NCBI GenBank assembly: GCA_964059195.1 | Contig: CAXKWD010000006.1 | Coordinates: 68,527,073 to 68,591,072 of the forward strand | Length of the DNA: 64,000 nucleotides | Direction of reading: 5' to 3' | Source: Ectobius pallidus | Lineage: Eukaryota > Arthropoda > Insecta > Blattodea > Ectobiidae | Shown here: piece after piece, positions 23,606 to 35,889 of the stretch | How positions within the stretch are numbered: the first letter of the stretch is position 1 | Layout of the letters: each line of letters begins with the position of its first letter | Program-made: the position numbers and the translations under genes | Notes under the pieces: model-generated | The model's database searches: none | The model's input: the letters and a program-made list of their open reading frames with translations, nothing else | What the model was told of the DNA's origin: nothing

Positions 23606-24748
23606 GGAGCTTGTTTCCAAAAGGTACCAAATCCAAAAAATTCGAAAAATGAGTTACAGGTGCCAACATATTCTTGACTAGCCACACAATCATAGTCAGT
23701 GGTTAAAATCGCCAAAAAGTACCAAATCTCATTGCTAGAGGGCTTGGAAGATTGAGATTTTTAGCAAAAAGTACCACATCCCTCCACAGTTTCGTGACAA
23801 AAAAGTACCAAATCCTTTCTCACGTTCCATTGGTGAAATATCATGGCCGAACAATTACGTCTTAGAGCGTTCTTGCTTCTCATTGGCTAAGTGACGTCAC
23901 ATGCCTGTAGTTTGTTGTAGAAAAACTTGTCCACAAACATAGAGCTAAAGCTTTCTTTCAAAACATGAACCAGTGTCCACCAGATGCAATAACTATAAAT
24001 TTTGATCTTATGCAAAATCAGACTCTCCCAAAAACACAGATAGGACAGGCCTACTATGCAAGACAGGTTAAGTGTAAGAGCCATGTGAAAGAGGCTAAAA
24101 AGAAATATATGGTGGCACTGTTAGCAGCAATGGGCTACAAAGATTTGAATCAGTTGCCATTTTACAAAGGCATTCTTGACTGCAATGCAGCTGATGAAGT
24201 GGAAGAAAATGACAGTGAAAATGTTTCTGTTTTTTATTATGAGTAGGAGCTTTATTGTTCATATGAAGCTAAGACAAGCTGCAGAAACTTGATTCTTTTA
24301 GTAGTGGAATGTTGTTTTTAAAATCAAGTAGGGTCAAGTAATTTTTGTTTCTTTTGCTCTTGTTTTTATATGGTAGTAGGTGTATCACAGTAAGTTATAA
24401 TATAGTATAATTAACTGTAATTAAGAATATTTAGGTAGGCCTAATCCAGTAAATTTTAGTATCAGTTTAATCTGTTTTAATGAGTTTCAAAAATTGATAT
24501 TTTCATTCCAAAAAGTACCAAATCCCAAGTTGCTTGCAAAAAGTACCAAATCCAAGTTTATTTTTTTGATAAACAGCATAATAATGAATGAATATCCTAG
24601 TTTCTTAAGCAAATATGATTCTTAAGACTACCTGCACATGTAAGGAATGAATTATCGATATCAGTATAATTTATCAACTGTATAACGTTTTTTTCATTTC
24701 CTGTAAAATTTGATGAAGTGGATTTGGTACCTTTTGGAAACAAGCTCC
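23606..24748 (+). mobile_element. DNA transposon derivative with 30-bp perfect TIRs
   Basis: Positions 23606-23635 and 24719-24748 are exact reverse complements, beginning GGAGCTTGTTTCCAAAAGG. Five further copies of an AAAAAGTACCAAATCC-type word lie inside in direct orientation at about 23713, 23765, 23798, 24509 and 24537; the terminal repeats contain the related AAGGTACCAAATCC. Such subterminal words are typical transposase-binding arrays. CATAT occurs just outside both ends (23600-23604 and 24750-24754) but 1-2 bp off, so no clean target duplication is claimed. The element carries one small ORF. Confidence 0.8.
23965..24246 (+). CDS. Small ORF in TIR element, possible internally deleted element protein
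   Basis: 93 codons with ATG start and TAG stop. Residues 5-33 read PPDAITINFDLMQNQTLPKT then GQAYYARQV. A (I/V)NFDLM.N.PLP....G..FY.RQ(L/V)W pattern occurs in large uncharacterised insect element proteins that I recall as a nuclease-like DUF7869 type, which suggests this is the front half of such a domain. The second half (LLAAMGYKDLNQLPFYKGIL and an acidic tail ending VFYYE) does not continue the domain as expected, so the ORF may join two ends of a longer gene by internal deletion. It sits centrally between the 30-bp TIRs. Function unknown; whether it is expressed cannot be told. Confidence 0.45.
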   Translation: MNQCPPDAITINFDLMQNQTLPKTQIGQAYYARQVKCKSHVKEAKKKYMVALLAAMGYKDLNQLPFYKGILDCNAADEVEENDSENVSVFYYE

Positions 24749-24749
24749 A

Positions 24750-26175
24750 CATATATAAAATAACATTTATAATGTATTTTACTACTTCTGGAACATACTC
24801 ACATGTTGAAGATAGAAGCCACAGATACAAGTAAGTACTCACTCACTAACGCTCGGATTACGCTGGAATAGGAATGATCAAAGAGAATTTGTGTTAAACA
24901 TGGATAGGCTGACACTAATCCAACAAACAGAGAGCATGTCGAACTTGCAAGCACACATTACGTGTCTGAGCTATTACGAAGGACGTTACTGTAGGACTAT
25001 TATGACAATCTCCTATGATTTTGTAAAACATTTATATAATTTATATTATACTAACTTTATATATGGAGGAAATAATTCTATTCATACCTTCAAAAAGTAA
25101 ATTCATAACTTATAATTTTTTTTAAATTCAAATACCAGGGAAATCATGAAATCTACATTTACAAAGAAATTGAATGTCGTTATCTAAGTGATATCTACAG
25201 AACACGATCAGAGCTTATTTGAAGTATTTGTTTGGTTGTTTGATATTTTCAGCACAAGTTTGGATACCACATGGGTGATATTATTTACTAGGGCCTTATA
25301 TGATATGTAATAGGGTGTAAACTGTCTTACAATAATTAGGAGTTTTTGTATGTAATATGTATTGTTATTGTATTTATCTAGCCTATATATACAGAATTAT
25401 ATAACACTACTGGATTTCACAATTTATTTGAAATTCATCTTACGCTGCAGCATGTAACAAATGCATAAACGCGGACACTGAAGTTTTGACTGCATTACAC
25501 TAGTTATGTCGTTTGGATGTTATGACTTATGATTATTTAACGACAAAGATCTACTACTATTAACGTCTATAATCGACAGACCCCAGCGTGCCTGAATTTT
25601 TCCCCACAGGAGTTTTAGTAATGCCTGTAAATTAATACTATCTTTGTCGGGATGAAACTCTGTTCATGAGAACCGAAAACCGAAAGTTAGTGATTTACTG
25701 ACTGTTGTACACAGGCGAGCTATCTGGGTTTTAACAAGCCGAAGTTGTATTTTTGTGATGTTTCGTGTAGTCTTCTTCAAAGAGTTCCTGTACTGCCTAG
25801 ATAAAAATGCGTGCAGAATTACCTCATCTACGAGAGGGCCGGATGTAAACCAACCATTTGGCCTAATTATCTTACATAATGAATATCCCAATTTGTATGA
25901 TGAGGCTAACCATGAAGCTCTATTTGAAAAATTAGCATGATGCGAATTCTAAGTTAGTGTAAATATCTAAGCGCTTCGCGTAACTTGAACCTGTTACAGG
26001 TTGAATTTTGTGATAATATTGTAAAGAATTCAATAAATCTGTAAATTGAAATTCCAGTCTTTCTTTGTTTACTGTGCTTTTCAAGCCCATGCTCTTCTAA
26101 TTGAAATTAGTTGGTATTATCATTGATAGCCTATACACTAATAATTTTTGGCTGAAGAATAATATAATTATTGTT
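24750..26175. other. Intergenic, no firm gene
   Basis: Mostly AT-rich filler. One open stretch at about 25713-25940, preceded by a TTGTACACAG acceptor-like site and followed by AATAAA at about 26031, is treated as a finding rather than a gene. Confidence 0.3.
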
Positions 26176-26179
26176 CGAC

Positions 26180-26450
26180 CATACGCTTATTACGTGTGAC
26201 GTAACGGTATCATTATGACACTCATTTCGAAACTGGTGTTGTTTCGGTTATTATTGAACACGGAATGATTATGAGTCCTTGAGAGAAGCAGCTGAAATAT
26301 GCGTAATAAATAGCCTGTTTTTAAAATGAAATCAATTCTGTTCGTGTTAATTTTAATGTCATACTAAAATGAATTAATTGCGTCCTGTAAAAATTGGTTG
26401 GCTTGAAGAAAACAGCAAAAGAACGCTTCGATTTGACTGATGCCGAATGC
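26180..26450 (+). repeat. Second dispersed repeat family, copy 2
   Basis: Shares GTTCGACCATA, ACGTGACG-type, GAACACGGA and ATCAATTCTGTTCGTGTTAA blocks with 5370-5660 and 26705-26830. Confidence 0.5.
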
Positions 26451-26704
26451 TGCCGTCTCTCGTAGAAGACATGAGCTACGTCAACCAGTTGGTGCGGAAG
26501 TGAGAGCGCTGAAACGTATCTGGTTCGTTTGCGTGAATCTAAAATCTAAAAATTTAAACATTTAGACTAATTATGGTCGAACAAAAACAGTCGTATGAAA
26601 CTTGCCTATAACGGTATGAAAAATATGAAACGAGTGTTGATCGTGTCATAAACATATCCGTTTCTCAATAAATGCCATTATAGACTTGTTGCATTATGTA
26701 CTAT

Positions 26705-26830
26705 TTCGTTCGACCATACTGTAACGCTATTGTTATACGTGACGGAAGAGTATCGTAATGGCATCCATTAAAGTATGGATTTTCATTAAAACACTGGTGG
26801 GATACCATTATTATTAATTATTTGTCTCGC
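26705..26830 (+). repeat. Second dispersed repeat family, copy 3 (partial)
   Basis: Starts GTTCGACCATACTGTAACGC and includes ATTAAAGTATGGATTTTCAT, matching the two other copies. Truncated on the right, ending about 70 bp before the Helitron-like element. Confidence 0.5.
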
Positions 26831-26936
26831 ATTAGATTTGTAATGAATAGTATTAGGCTGTATACGTCGTCGTTCTTAAATCTGTTAGTCATCAATATCT
26901 AATATATAAAACTGAATGTATGTTTGTGGGTGTGTA

Positions 26937-27040
26937 TGTGTGTATGTATGTATGTATGTATGTATGTATGTATGTATGTATGTATGTATGTATGTATGTA
27001 TGTATGTATGTATGTATGTATGTATGTATGTATGTATATA
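26937..27040. repeat. (TATG)n microsatellite
   Basis: About 25 uninterrupted tetranucleotide units. The Cys/Met/Tyr/Val-rich ORFs over it are artefacts of the repeat. Confidence 0.95.
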
Positions 27041-27791
27041 TGTTCCCTATACAAATCTACATTTCTTGGCCAATTTGTAGGAAATTTTGCACATATACCC
27101 AGTTAAGCCCGGGAAGTAACGCGGACAACATTAAAACTGAAACAAACCAGTCCTTCCCTTGAAAAATTGTATAATTTTTTAAAATATTATACTGAAAAAA
27201 ATGAAATCCAATTCAATTATCAAGACAACAGTGTATTGTTTACAGTGTTCAACTAGGGCTTTGGGAACTACATAATATTGGACTCGAACAAATTCTGATG
27301 CTATCGATGAATACATTGGTGAAAATAAATAATGAATAATGAAATCCACGAAAATAATGCACAGTGTGATACAGTCACATAACTTTCTCTACCCTATACA
27401 TGAAGATTATAATTTTCTCACTTCACATTTTGATGTAGAATAAGAGGTCGTATTGCAGGGACAGCTTGAACTGTGTGCCAACGTGTATGCTATAAAGAAG
27501 TCCGTAAAAATCCTAAGCATCTAAAAGAAGACAATTAGGATGAAAATTTTCGGTCCTGTGCCCGTAGTATATATTTCCCAGGTTTTTGGGAAGAAAAGTA
27601 TGAAAGTGGTATTGAATTTCTTTTCTGTTTCAGCCCCGAAATGGTTGTATGGTAACATGAGGGTGAGAAATAAAATTTAAGTCAAGATAATACAATCTTA
27701 TGTAACAGGAATTTCTGTTTCTTCTTATTTCAATCCCTCCCAGGCATGGTGTGTAGAAGCAAAGCTATATCTAGCGTTTTCTGAGGGAATA

Positions 27792-27946
27792 TTGTTGGGA
27801 GCAGACGAGATGATCCGTGATTTGGTGGTGGCATGCACGGGGAAGACGGTGTGGTGCTATAACTGCACGTGTAGGGGAGCGCTGCTATTGGCTGCAGATA
27901 AGAGCCCCATAGTCCTGCTAGGGATCATCTCGTCAGCTCCCAACAA
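27792..27946. mobile_element. 155-bp MITE with 25-bp TIRs
   Basis: Left 27792-27816 and right 27922-27946 are reverse complements with one mismatch, beginning TTGTTGGGAGC. TA flanks both ends (27790-27791 and 27947-27948), as for Tc1/mariner-type insertions. The interior is GC-richer than its surroundings. It lies within the Helitron-like sequence. Confidence 0.8.
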
Positions 27947-28104
27947 TAGTTTGAGTGTGATAAGTCTTTTTCTTCATTTCAAGTTCTACATACATACTAT
28001 ATTAGGACCTAGAGTTTCAAAATCGAAAGTCCTCCATAAATTAATTTCAAATTACAAAATACAAAGCCCGGGCGACACCGGGACTTTTCAGCTAGCAATA
28101 TGTA

Positions 28105-28650
28105 TAACCTACAGTAAAGTAAAGTGTTCCCTATTACAGGCCATGGAGGCCCAGAGGGGTCCAGGAGGTTGAGGCTCCCAGATTTTTAGACATCGGCACA
28201 TGAAGGTGGTAAGGTTGTCAGCCTTTACCCCCAGGATTGCTCCTGGTTCTCATTTCTGTTAGAGGCTGATTCGACCCCAGGGCCATAGTGCCACCAGAAG
28301 GATTAGGCCAATTGAAAAATTCCAACGACCTCATCGGGGACCTTCCGGTTTGTAGCGCAGCGCCTCAACCTACAGTGGTCAATAATAATGTTTAATGATT
28401 TATCGAGAATATGACAGCAACGACTGGGTAGTTTATGGACAAATAAATATAGTGGTAAATATAGTGGTGAATTGCAACTTGGGCCTAAGGCTGACACCAG
28501 TGAGCCGGCATTTTGTCCTACAAGAGTTATTTTACTTGCGTATATATCTACACGCATTTGCCTATAAATGCCACGGACTTGGATCGGGATTCAAACTGCG
28601 ATCTTGGGTAGAGAAAGCCAGTGCCATACTGACTGTGCCACCCAACTCGA
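28105..28650. repeat. SINE-like sequence with tRNA-like block
   Basis: At about 28580-28650 the minus strand has an A-box-like TGGCACAGTCAGTATGGCA and a B-box-like GTTTGAATCCCGATC, giving a tRNA-derived head. The GC-richer stretch to its left (28130-28330, with CCATGGAGGCCCAGAGGGGT) has the look of a second SINE body. Boundaries are uncertain. Confidence 0.45.
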
Positions 28651-28919
28651 TTTCACAGCCAAGGATATGTAAGTCGAAGTATAGGCTATTCGTTCGCAAT
28701 CAAGAACACTACTCACTCCGTAACACCGCACACACAAACACCTAGCTGATGAAAGCTTGAAAATGAATCAAGATACCAGCTTGGACACGTCACGATCCAC
28801 CACATCCCTTCAGGATGGAACACACTCACGATAGGAACATAATCACAAATGGTTACCAGAATTTGGTTTGACCCGAGGTACTGGCTTCATGGCTTGGCAC
28901 TCGGGGGGTAAGGGAGGGC

Positions 28920-28944
28920 AAAAAAAAAAAAAAAAAAAAAAAAA
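28920..28944 (+). repeat. Poly(A) run
   Basis: 25 consecutive A after GGGAGGGC. It could be a retroposon tail, but no body was identified with it. Confidence 0.8.
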
Positions 28945-30335
28945 CTATTCGTTCGAGTTTTTTTCGAGTGTGCTCAAAATCGTTATGACCAGATGAAGTT
29001 GTTTTACAATCTGATCCGTTGGAAAATACAAATGAAGTTATGTTAATGGGAATTCTTTGAACAGGACGGACTCCGACTGTACTAAAGGCTTACTCCTTAA
29101 ATGGGGTTGAACGAAAAAATAAATAAAACGAATAAAATGGATATTAATGAACTTCATTTCACGAATTGCATTTTAATTCGTATTAATACACAAATATTGT
29201 ACTTTAAAATAAAATGGATACTTGAGACCAGCAACTCAACAATATTCTATTTTATGCCTAGGGCTTCCGACATACATCTGTCATCTTCAGGGCAATTTCT
29301 TAAGCTGGTGCACATGCATTAATATTCAATCATTAAAAATGATTTGTCTTATAGTTTTGTTCTTAAAAATGAACACCTTTGAGTTTGAACGACTTTGCTT
29401 CCATAATTTGAATAGTTCCGAATCCATTTCTATACTAATTCAGTTATCCATCTTTAATTAAAATGAACGTTCTAATTATTTTGTCTTTGTCTAAAATTTA
29501 GCTAAGACACTCTCAACTCATCTAAATCGCCAATTCCATACACAGAAACTTTGATTAAAATAATTTATCATTTAACCAAAGGACAAGGAATTTACTTAAA
29601 CACAAAATTATCTTATTTCTTATTATGTTTCATAAATGTAAAAGTCCATAAAACCTTTATATTATTGCACGTTAAACATTATTGGTAAAAAAATTCTAGA
29701 CTTTGTATACCAATAGCCTTATTGTAAAGCACATTCAATCCATACATAACTACAAACATTTTAAAATGTACAGAAGTATGAACTTAAAAAATAAAAACAC
29801 ACGAAATTACTTTCAGAAAGAACCTAACTTAAGCTTAAACTCTAGATGTATTTGACACGCATTTCGGGTACCCTGATCGATGCAGCAACTCATGATTTAT
29901 CGTTACAGCGAATTTTGCAATTAAATTAGTATAATTAGGCACTAAATCACGTAATTAGCTGTCTATGGTATTGAATCACATGTTACGTAGCCTACATGCA
30001 GTGAGAATAGTCAATTTAATTACACCTCACACAGCAAGATGAGAGAGTTAATATGCACCACCTCGTTCCTTCCCCCGTAATATTCACAAGATACGATTAA
30101 AATTCCAATGCCATCGTTTGCTTCCTTCTCCACGTTCTAGCTCTTTACACCAGGATACCACGGTGACTCATCGAGTATATCGGGTACCGGGAAGCTATAT
30201 CGAAATATCGGGCTCTTGATCACACATTTTTCTTGGCATTTTCTATATGGAAAAGACATGCAATAGGTTTTAAGATACGTTAAACAATAAAGAATGCTAA
30301 TAAATACTGTCACATGGTGATTTATTATTGCATAT
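28945..30335. other. Intergenic, no gene recognised
   Basis: Overlapping ORFs at 29101-29322 and 29222-29461 lack motifs. No repeat was identified. Confidence 0.3.
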
Positions 30336-30340
30336 TCTAT

Positions 30341-31281
30341 TTAACGGGGAATCTAGATCAGGTCAAGACGCATTTTTTGAAAGGGATTTTGGGGGTAGGG
30401 AGGGGCACTGCAAACTGTGGCATTATGAGAGAGTTTGGAGCGCATAGTGAGACTATAGCATATAAAATTAGGGTGGTAAAATATTGGTTACAACTTATCC
30501 TGGGGGATCAGTCTCTAATCGGAGCAATATGTTATCAAGAACAGTTAAGGATAGGAGGAGTTACGTGGGTTTCCAAATTAAGAAAGGGGTTAGAAACAAT
30601 TGGGATGGATTACGTTTTAATGGATATGTAGGGAAATAGGAGAAGTGTGTGGAAGAAGGTTAAAAACAGTTTGAAAGATATTGATAGACAAGATACAAAT
30701 GCGCAATGAATAATGAATTATGGTTTCACTTGAATTACAATCGCGGTTATAATTAGAGTGGGGGAAGGAGCAGTACATAGGAGAAGGATTGAAAGTCAGT
30801 AAACTGGGGTTCGCTTGGATTAGACTCGGTGCGTGGCGAATGATTAAGAACACAGATGAACTCGGAATGAGAATTTGTCCCATATGTAAGGTGGAGGAAT
30901 CATGGTTTCATATTTTGGCGAAATGTGAAGGTTTGGAAAATTGGAGAGAAAAATATCTACTAGTATCTTTTATGGTATCAAATAGAGAGCAACGAATTTT
31001 TTTTTAATTGCTGGCGGACAAAAATGTTGAGGAAAGCATTGGGAAATTTTAATGGAGGCGAGAGAGCTCAGGTTGAGAAAGCGGCAAATTGGTGAGCTGG
31101 TCGGGAGGGTGAGGAATAGACTTAGTTTGTTTGTGTTATTTTGCATTTTATATTATTTGTTCTATATCTTTTGTTGTGTTTTGCATAAGCATGTACGGTC
31201 CATGCGGACCCGTGCGATTGTTTGCATTAGAATATGTAAAAAGTAAGAATGTAATAAACACTTACACTACACTACACTACA
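30341..31281 (+). pseudogene. LINE polymerase C-terminal part with (ACACT)n tail
   Basis: The first open piece (30314-30631) reads THFLKGILGVGRGTANCGIM then REFGAHSETIAYKIRVVKYW, matching the thumb/connection region after the RT domain of insect non-LTR elements (FLK.ILG..R.T.N.....E.G.......R...YW). A second piece in another frame (30789-31007) has RICPICKVEESWFHILAKCE, a C-X2-C...H-X4-C zinc motif, then WREKYL. Frameshifts between them and stops inactivate it. The 3' UTR contains AATAAA and ends in a pentanucleotide array (ACACT)n at 31262-31281. The RT core is missing, so the copy is 5'-truncated. Confidence 0.7.
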
Positions 31282-31289
31282 CTTTTAGT

Positions 31290-34200
31290 TACAATGCCAT
31301 TACTAATGAAGAAATGAAGCACTTTCACTGAACCAGTGCCATACTTTACCAGTAGATCACTACAGAAGCAGAAGAGCTGTTAGCTAAGATTAATCCTTGC
31401 CAATGTAAAATTATTCTTTCTTATTTTCTATTCAGATTACAAATTTAATGTTAAATGAAACAACTGGCACCTCCCTGTATTGCCAGCATACAATACGGAC
31501 AATATAAATTCAACTGAATACCGAGAACAAAGAAGTTTAAAAATTATGTAGTAGAATGTGGGGCAAAGTTAAGGCAGCCGACAACGAACGATACAAACGT
31601 CGATCGCGAGAACAATGAAATGTATAGTCTGGCAATTTTAACATTTAATCTTTAAATTTCCGAATATAGTTCTTTCTTCTTTCTCTCTGTTTCGTTTAAA
31701 ATGTCTGTAATTATTTCGACTGTCTTGTAGCTCTTGTTTGTCTGCTTAAATATATAGTAATCTTTTGTAGATTTCTATCTATATGAGCAATGCTCCGCTT
31801 TCTTTGATGGCTTCATGGCTTTCTGCACACTCCAACGAACTTGAAAGATAATTATACACCTTGCTGTAGATGAGACACTCTCATAACGTGAAAGAGGGAG
31901 CGAAAACGCAGCCGAATAGAGATCTAACGCTATAATATTCTCTTTCAGCCTTGTCAATGACTCGAAGACATGCATTACAATGCACGAAAATACAATCTCT
32001 CACATTTCATTAAACTTCTCTACAATACTCGCTGCCATTTACATCTGAATTGGGCACGTTAATGCTGCCTTCTTTTCACAAACCCAATGACAGTATGTAA
32101 TCTGCAAAAGGCATTTTAGTAATAATACGGTACATGGAGTATTGTATCTGATGTGAACTACACAAAGACTTTAATATTATCATCGTACTAAGAATTTATA
32201 TAACTGAAATTAAACTAAATTAAACCAAAAACAGTGCACTCGGTTTCAGAATTGAATGGCGGAAAGGAATAAGGTTCCGTCCAATTTGGAAATATTTATA
32301 TAGCATGACTGGCGTAATGAAGTAATTACTTACTCTGATTGAAAACTTAAAATAAATACCTATACATAGGCCCTATTTTGAATAAACTACACGAGCTTAC
32401 AAATTGAAGGGGACACTCTTAAAGGAAAAACTACATTTTGGGGGATTTTTTAATTGCATGTAGGCCTGAAATATGTTACATTTAATACACCAAAACGATG
32501 TGACTTAATTCTAATTATAGATTTAATAAATCGAAGGAAAAAGCTAAAAGCAAATGAACTTACGTATTACATAACAGTACATCACAAGAAATGTAACACA
32601 ATGGTTAAAATCCATAAGAAAAGTGTCTTGAAGCAGAAGGAAGGCAAGCCTTATGTTTCTTGTGTATTTTGATTGAAAAAAATTATAAATTTTGCTATGA
32701 ATACTTAAAAAGTTAATGAACCTAGACTATATTAAAATCACACTTGGAGTACTTAACTGCTTCGCCTAACACATATTAAAATTTGGCAAACCTTGAATTA
32801 AAGTTGACTAAACATACAGAGTGCTAAAAAAATATGATAATAAAGCTTATTATTAAAATACCAGAAAACCAATTGCACTCAAACTTTCCATACGTTAATG
32901 CAAAGTCATTGGAAAGCTACTGCTAAAAAACAGTTCAAATCGGAGGAACAAAAAATTTTTCTAAGTAACCGACTCCTGTATTATGAAACTTCACTGCGTA
33001 TATTCTTTTTCGTATTTGTAGGTGTTAAAGTAGCAAAAGCATCGTTGAAATGTTCAATATTTTTTTTTTTAACGAAATATAGCCATCTTTTTAATCCAAT
33101 AATGGGATCGAAAGCTGCAACGAGATCTCTGACAGTTGGATGCAGCGATTTTACTGGTTTAAGCTATTCTGTGGGATAAAAAGTAATAAATTGCAATATA
33201 TCATCAACATCACCCACCGCATAATTCTACACTTATCTTCGTTCGCCTTTTCCGGGATTAAACTTTGGAAGTCTCTATTTATCAATACCAGGCACTGTTA
33301 ATTTTTCGTCAGACCCCAGATCAGTGTTCAGGAACTAAGCACCATACGATTAATTTCGCCTGCTAAATTTTTAATAATAAATGAAAAAAGAACATGCACA
33401 ATAGCATTAACACCTTATGAAAACCGTCAGGCGATCTTTATGATCAAGCATGAGATCAAAAAGGCAGTGCACCAAGACAATAGAATGTATTTACCGTAAT
33501 TATTATTTCACGCACGTTTTTCAGTTTTTTCCCTATCGTAGAAAGAACTCTACGCATTGATTTTTATATAACTTTTCTTCGGTTCCGTTGACGCACACTT
33601 CCCACATGAGTATCGTAATAGGCCTATATATAACTGATATATTATATATAAATGTTATAAATAGTGTTAGAATACAATTCCAATTTTAATATACACTTGG
33701 ATGTTACCTTAATGTTAGGCTTTTTCGTTTTTAGTTAGTCTAGTATGTATATAGTAATTTCTGCATGCAGACTTTGGAACCGGCTAGATGACCTTATCTC
33801 TACCAAGCTACAATACAACACAATACAATACAACTTTTGTCAGACGCTGCTAGTGCTTTCATCTCTCTAGCTCCTTACTAAACGAGATAGCCCGCTAATG
33901 GTTCTGAAATCTTCGGTTACCCTTTTAAGGCCCATGAGATTTAAATCTAATATGAGATTAGACATTAGGCCTATGTAACTAAAGACAAATTATAATAGCT
34001 GGAAATAACGCAATGGATGTAAAATGTCAGTAGTTGTGTATGAATTTTATCAAGAAATAACGAACTAAATGCATTTTTCATATATTTTTTTTAATTACGG
34101 ATGTATAATTCGTCTTGAAGCAGCCTCTAACTATATTTACTAAAATAATAACATCATTTTAATTTTAAATATTTCTTACTGGAATTCTCTAGAAGTATTT

Positions 34201-35290
34201 CCTCTGGAATATGTTGTTCCAGTCATAAATTTAATCCCACGACTATTTTAAATACACTGAGCTATTTCATAAGATTGTACAACTTTAACGAAATAGAAAG
34301 AGTACCTATTGAAGGGAAAAACATCATAAGAAGTCACTATAATTGCCAGAATGACCCAAAGACCTATGTCGACCAAAACACTCTGCAAGTGAGTGGGTTA
34401 ATGAAGGAACTTCTTTTTCAAACTTTTATTACAATGAAATATAATACATATTATTAACAAACTCAAGATATATATGACATTCGATGTTAAATAAAAATGA
34501 TTACATGAATGTGTGGAAGAACACATTCCTCCCAAATGTGGGCCATCTAATTCGAAACTGTTCCAAATCATCGGAGCAATTAATATGTACCCTACGTTTT
34601 GCCTGAAGTTGAAATCTCTTGGCTAAGAAGTAATATGAATGCCAAACAAAAAGGTATCTTCTTATCAAAGGCGTATTTAGAAAAAAGAATTAAAAGTACT
34701 ACTTATGCCTACCCGAATAAAAATAATCTCTAGTCCATATCACAGTGTTCAAAGTTTTGGCAAGTGCATTAGAAAGTGATAGCTTTTTTCATATGAAATG
34801 ATGTAGTCTAATTTTATTTTGTAATAATATTTTGTTTTAGTATTCCTATTATAAACTAAACTTGTACAGAGCGAGTTATTCTGGTGTAACTGATCGAAGT
34901 TTCAACAACTGTCGCCGACACTGTTGGGCACTACTTTTTTTTATTACATACAGAGCAGATGCAAAAGTTTCGTTATTTTGCACCAGCTGCCAGTATATCT
35001 GACGAATTTAATTTAATTCGTTTAAGCGTTCATTATAATTTTAATTTTTGTATACTGAATAACAGTGCGAGCACAAAACATATTTTTAGAGTTAGAGGAG
35101 ATACAATCGGGGGAAGAGGATGAAGGATGGAAAGAAAGAAAGCGCGAGAGGTGGGAGATCAAGAGAGGCGACTATGGGAGAGATGATATTTAATTCTCGC
35201 TCTCTTTGTTCTTATCATTTTCTATTTTCTTTCTTCTTTAAATCCTAATTTACTATTGTAAATATTTTCCTGCTTATTAAACATTACACA
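31290..35290. other. Long gene-free stretch
   Basis: No recognisable coding sequence. ORFs at 31775-31975, 32454-32672, 32898-33179 and 34275-34457 show no motif. At 33770-33836 a segment ending in imperfect (ACAAT)n resembles a LINE 3' tail, without a body. A purine-rich tract lies at about 35088-35190. Confidence 0.3.
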
Positions 35291-35296
35291 TGATTA

Positions 35297-35854
35297 ATAA
35301 AATCAGGTAAACTGATGTAACAAAGAGCCAGATTGTTTTTGTTGAATCATTTATAATTGGCAATTGCAATTATCATATGCAGAAAATGAGTTTTTTTAAT
35401 CATATTAAAATCGACCAGCGTCAGCAGAACTACAGATTTGTGATATCTTGACAATTGCACACTCACATAAAAATAAAAAATAAAATTAAAAAATCCATGT
35501 CAAATAGGCCGGCTCCGGGATTTGATCCAGTGACCTCCAGAATACGAGGCAAAGACGTCACCATTTGGCCAAGTCAGTGAGTTTGAAGGTCTAGTTTGAT
35601 AAACATATGTGAAAGAATAGTGTAATTTGTCAAATCTAAAATGTATTGCAACTTGAAATTCTTAAAATAGGCCAATGTCAACATTTCACTAAATTCAGTA
35701 GAAAATAACTCCGCTAATTATTTCACAGTAATGTACCTTCTGTATATAAAAGTAGTCATGTAGTACTCAATTTCAACTAGATCAACGAAGTGAACAAACA
35801 TCTGCATTGCATCAAAGCCCTCAATGAAAAAAAAAATAGCATTGTAGCATAGAC

Positions 35855-35889
<35 letters not shown>

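Larger units (their letters stand above)
26898..28095 (+). mobile_element. Helitron-like non-autonomous element
   Basis: The left end TCTAATATATAAAACTGAAT fits the 5' TC of Helitrons. The right end has the short hairpin CCCGG(GCGACA)CCGGG followed 9 nt later by CTAG, the 3' hairpin plus CTRR arrangement. The base after CTAG is C rather than the usual T, which weakens the call. No Rep/helicase coding is present. A long (TATG)n tract lies near the 5' end and a MITE is nested inside. Confidence 0.45.

Noticed and set aside
26920..27162. Overlapping ORFs rich in Met-Tyr-Val-Cys
   Set aside because: They are translations of the (TATG)n microsatellite and carry no gene signal.
27792..28172. 126-codon ORF starting at a MITE end
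   Set aside because: It begins at the inverted repeat, runs across the MITE and Helitron boundary into SINE sequence, and has no motif.
28395..28745. 116-codon plus-strand ORF
   Set aside because: It spans the tRNA-like SINE block on the opposite strand, so coding is unlikely.
32898..33179. 93-codon plus-strand ORF as a possible host exon
   Set aside because: Contains poly-Phe encoded by T runs, no motif, and no clear splice or polyadenylation context.
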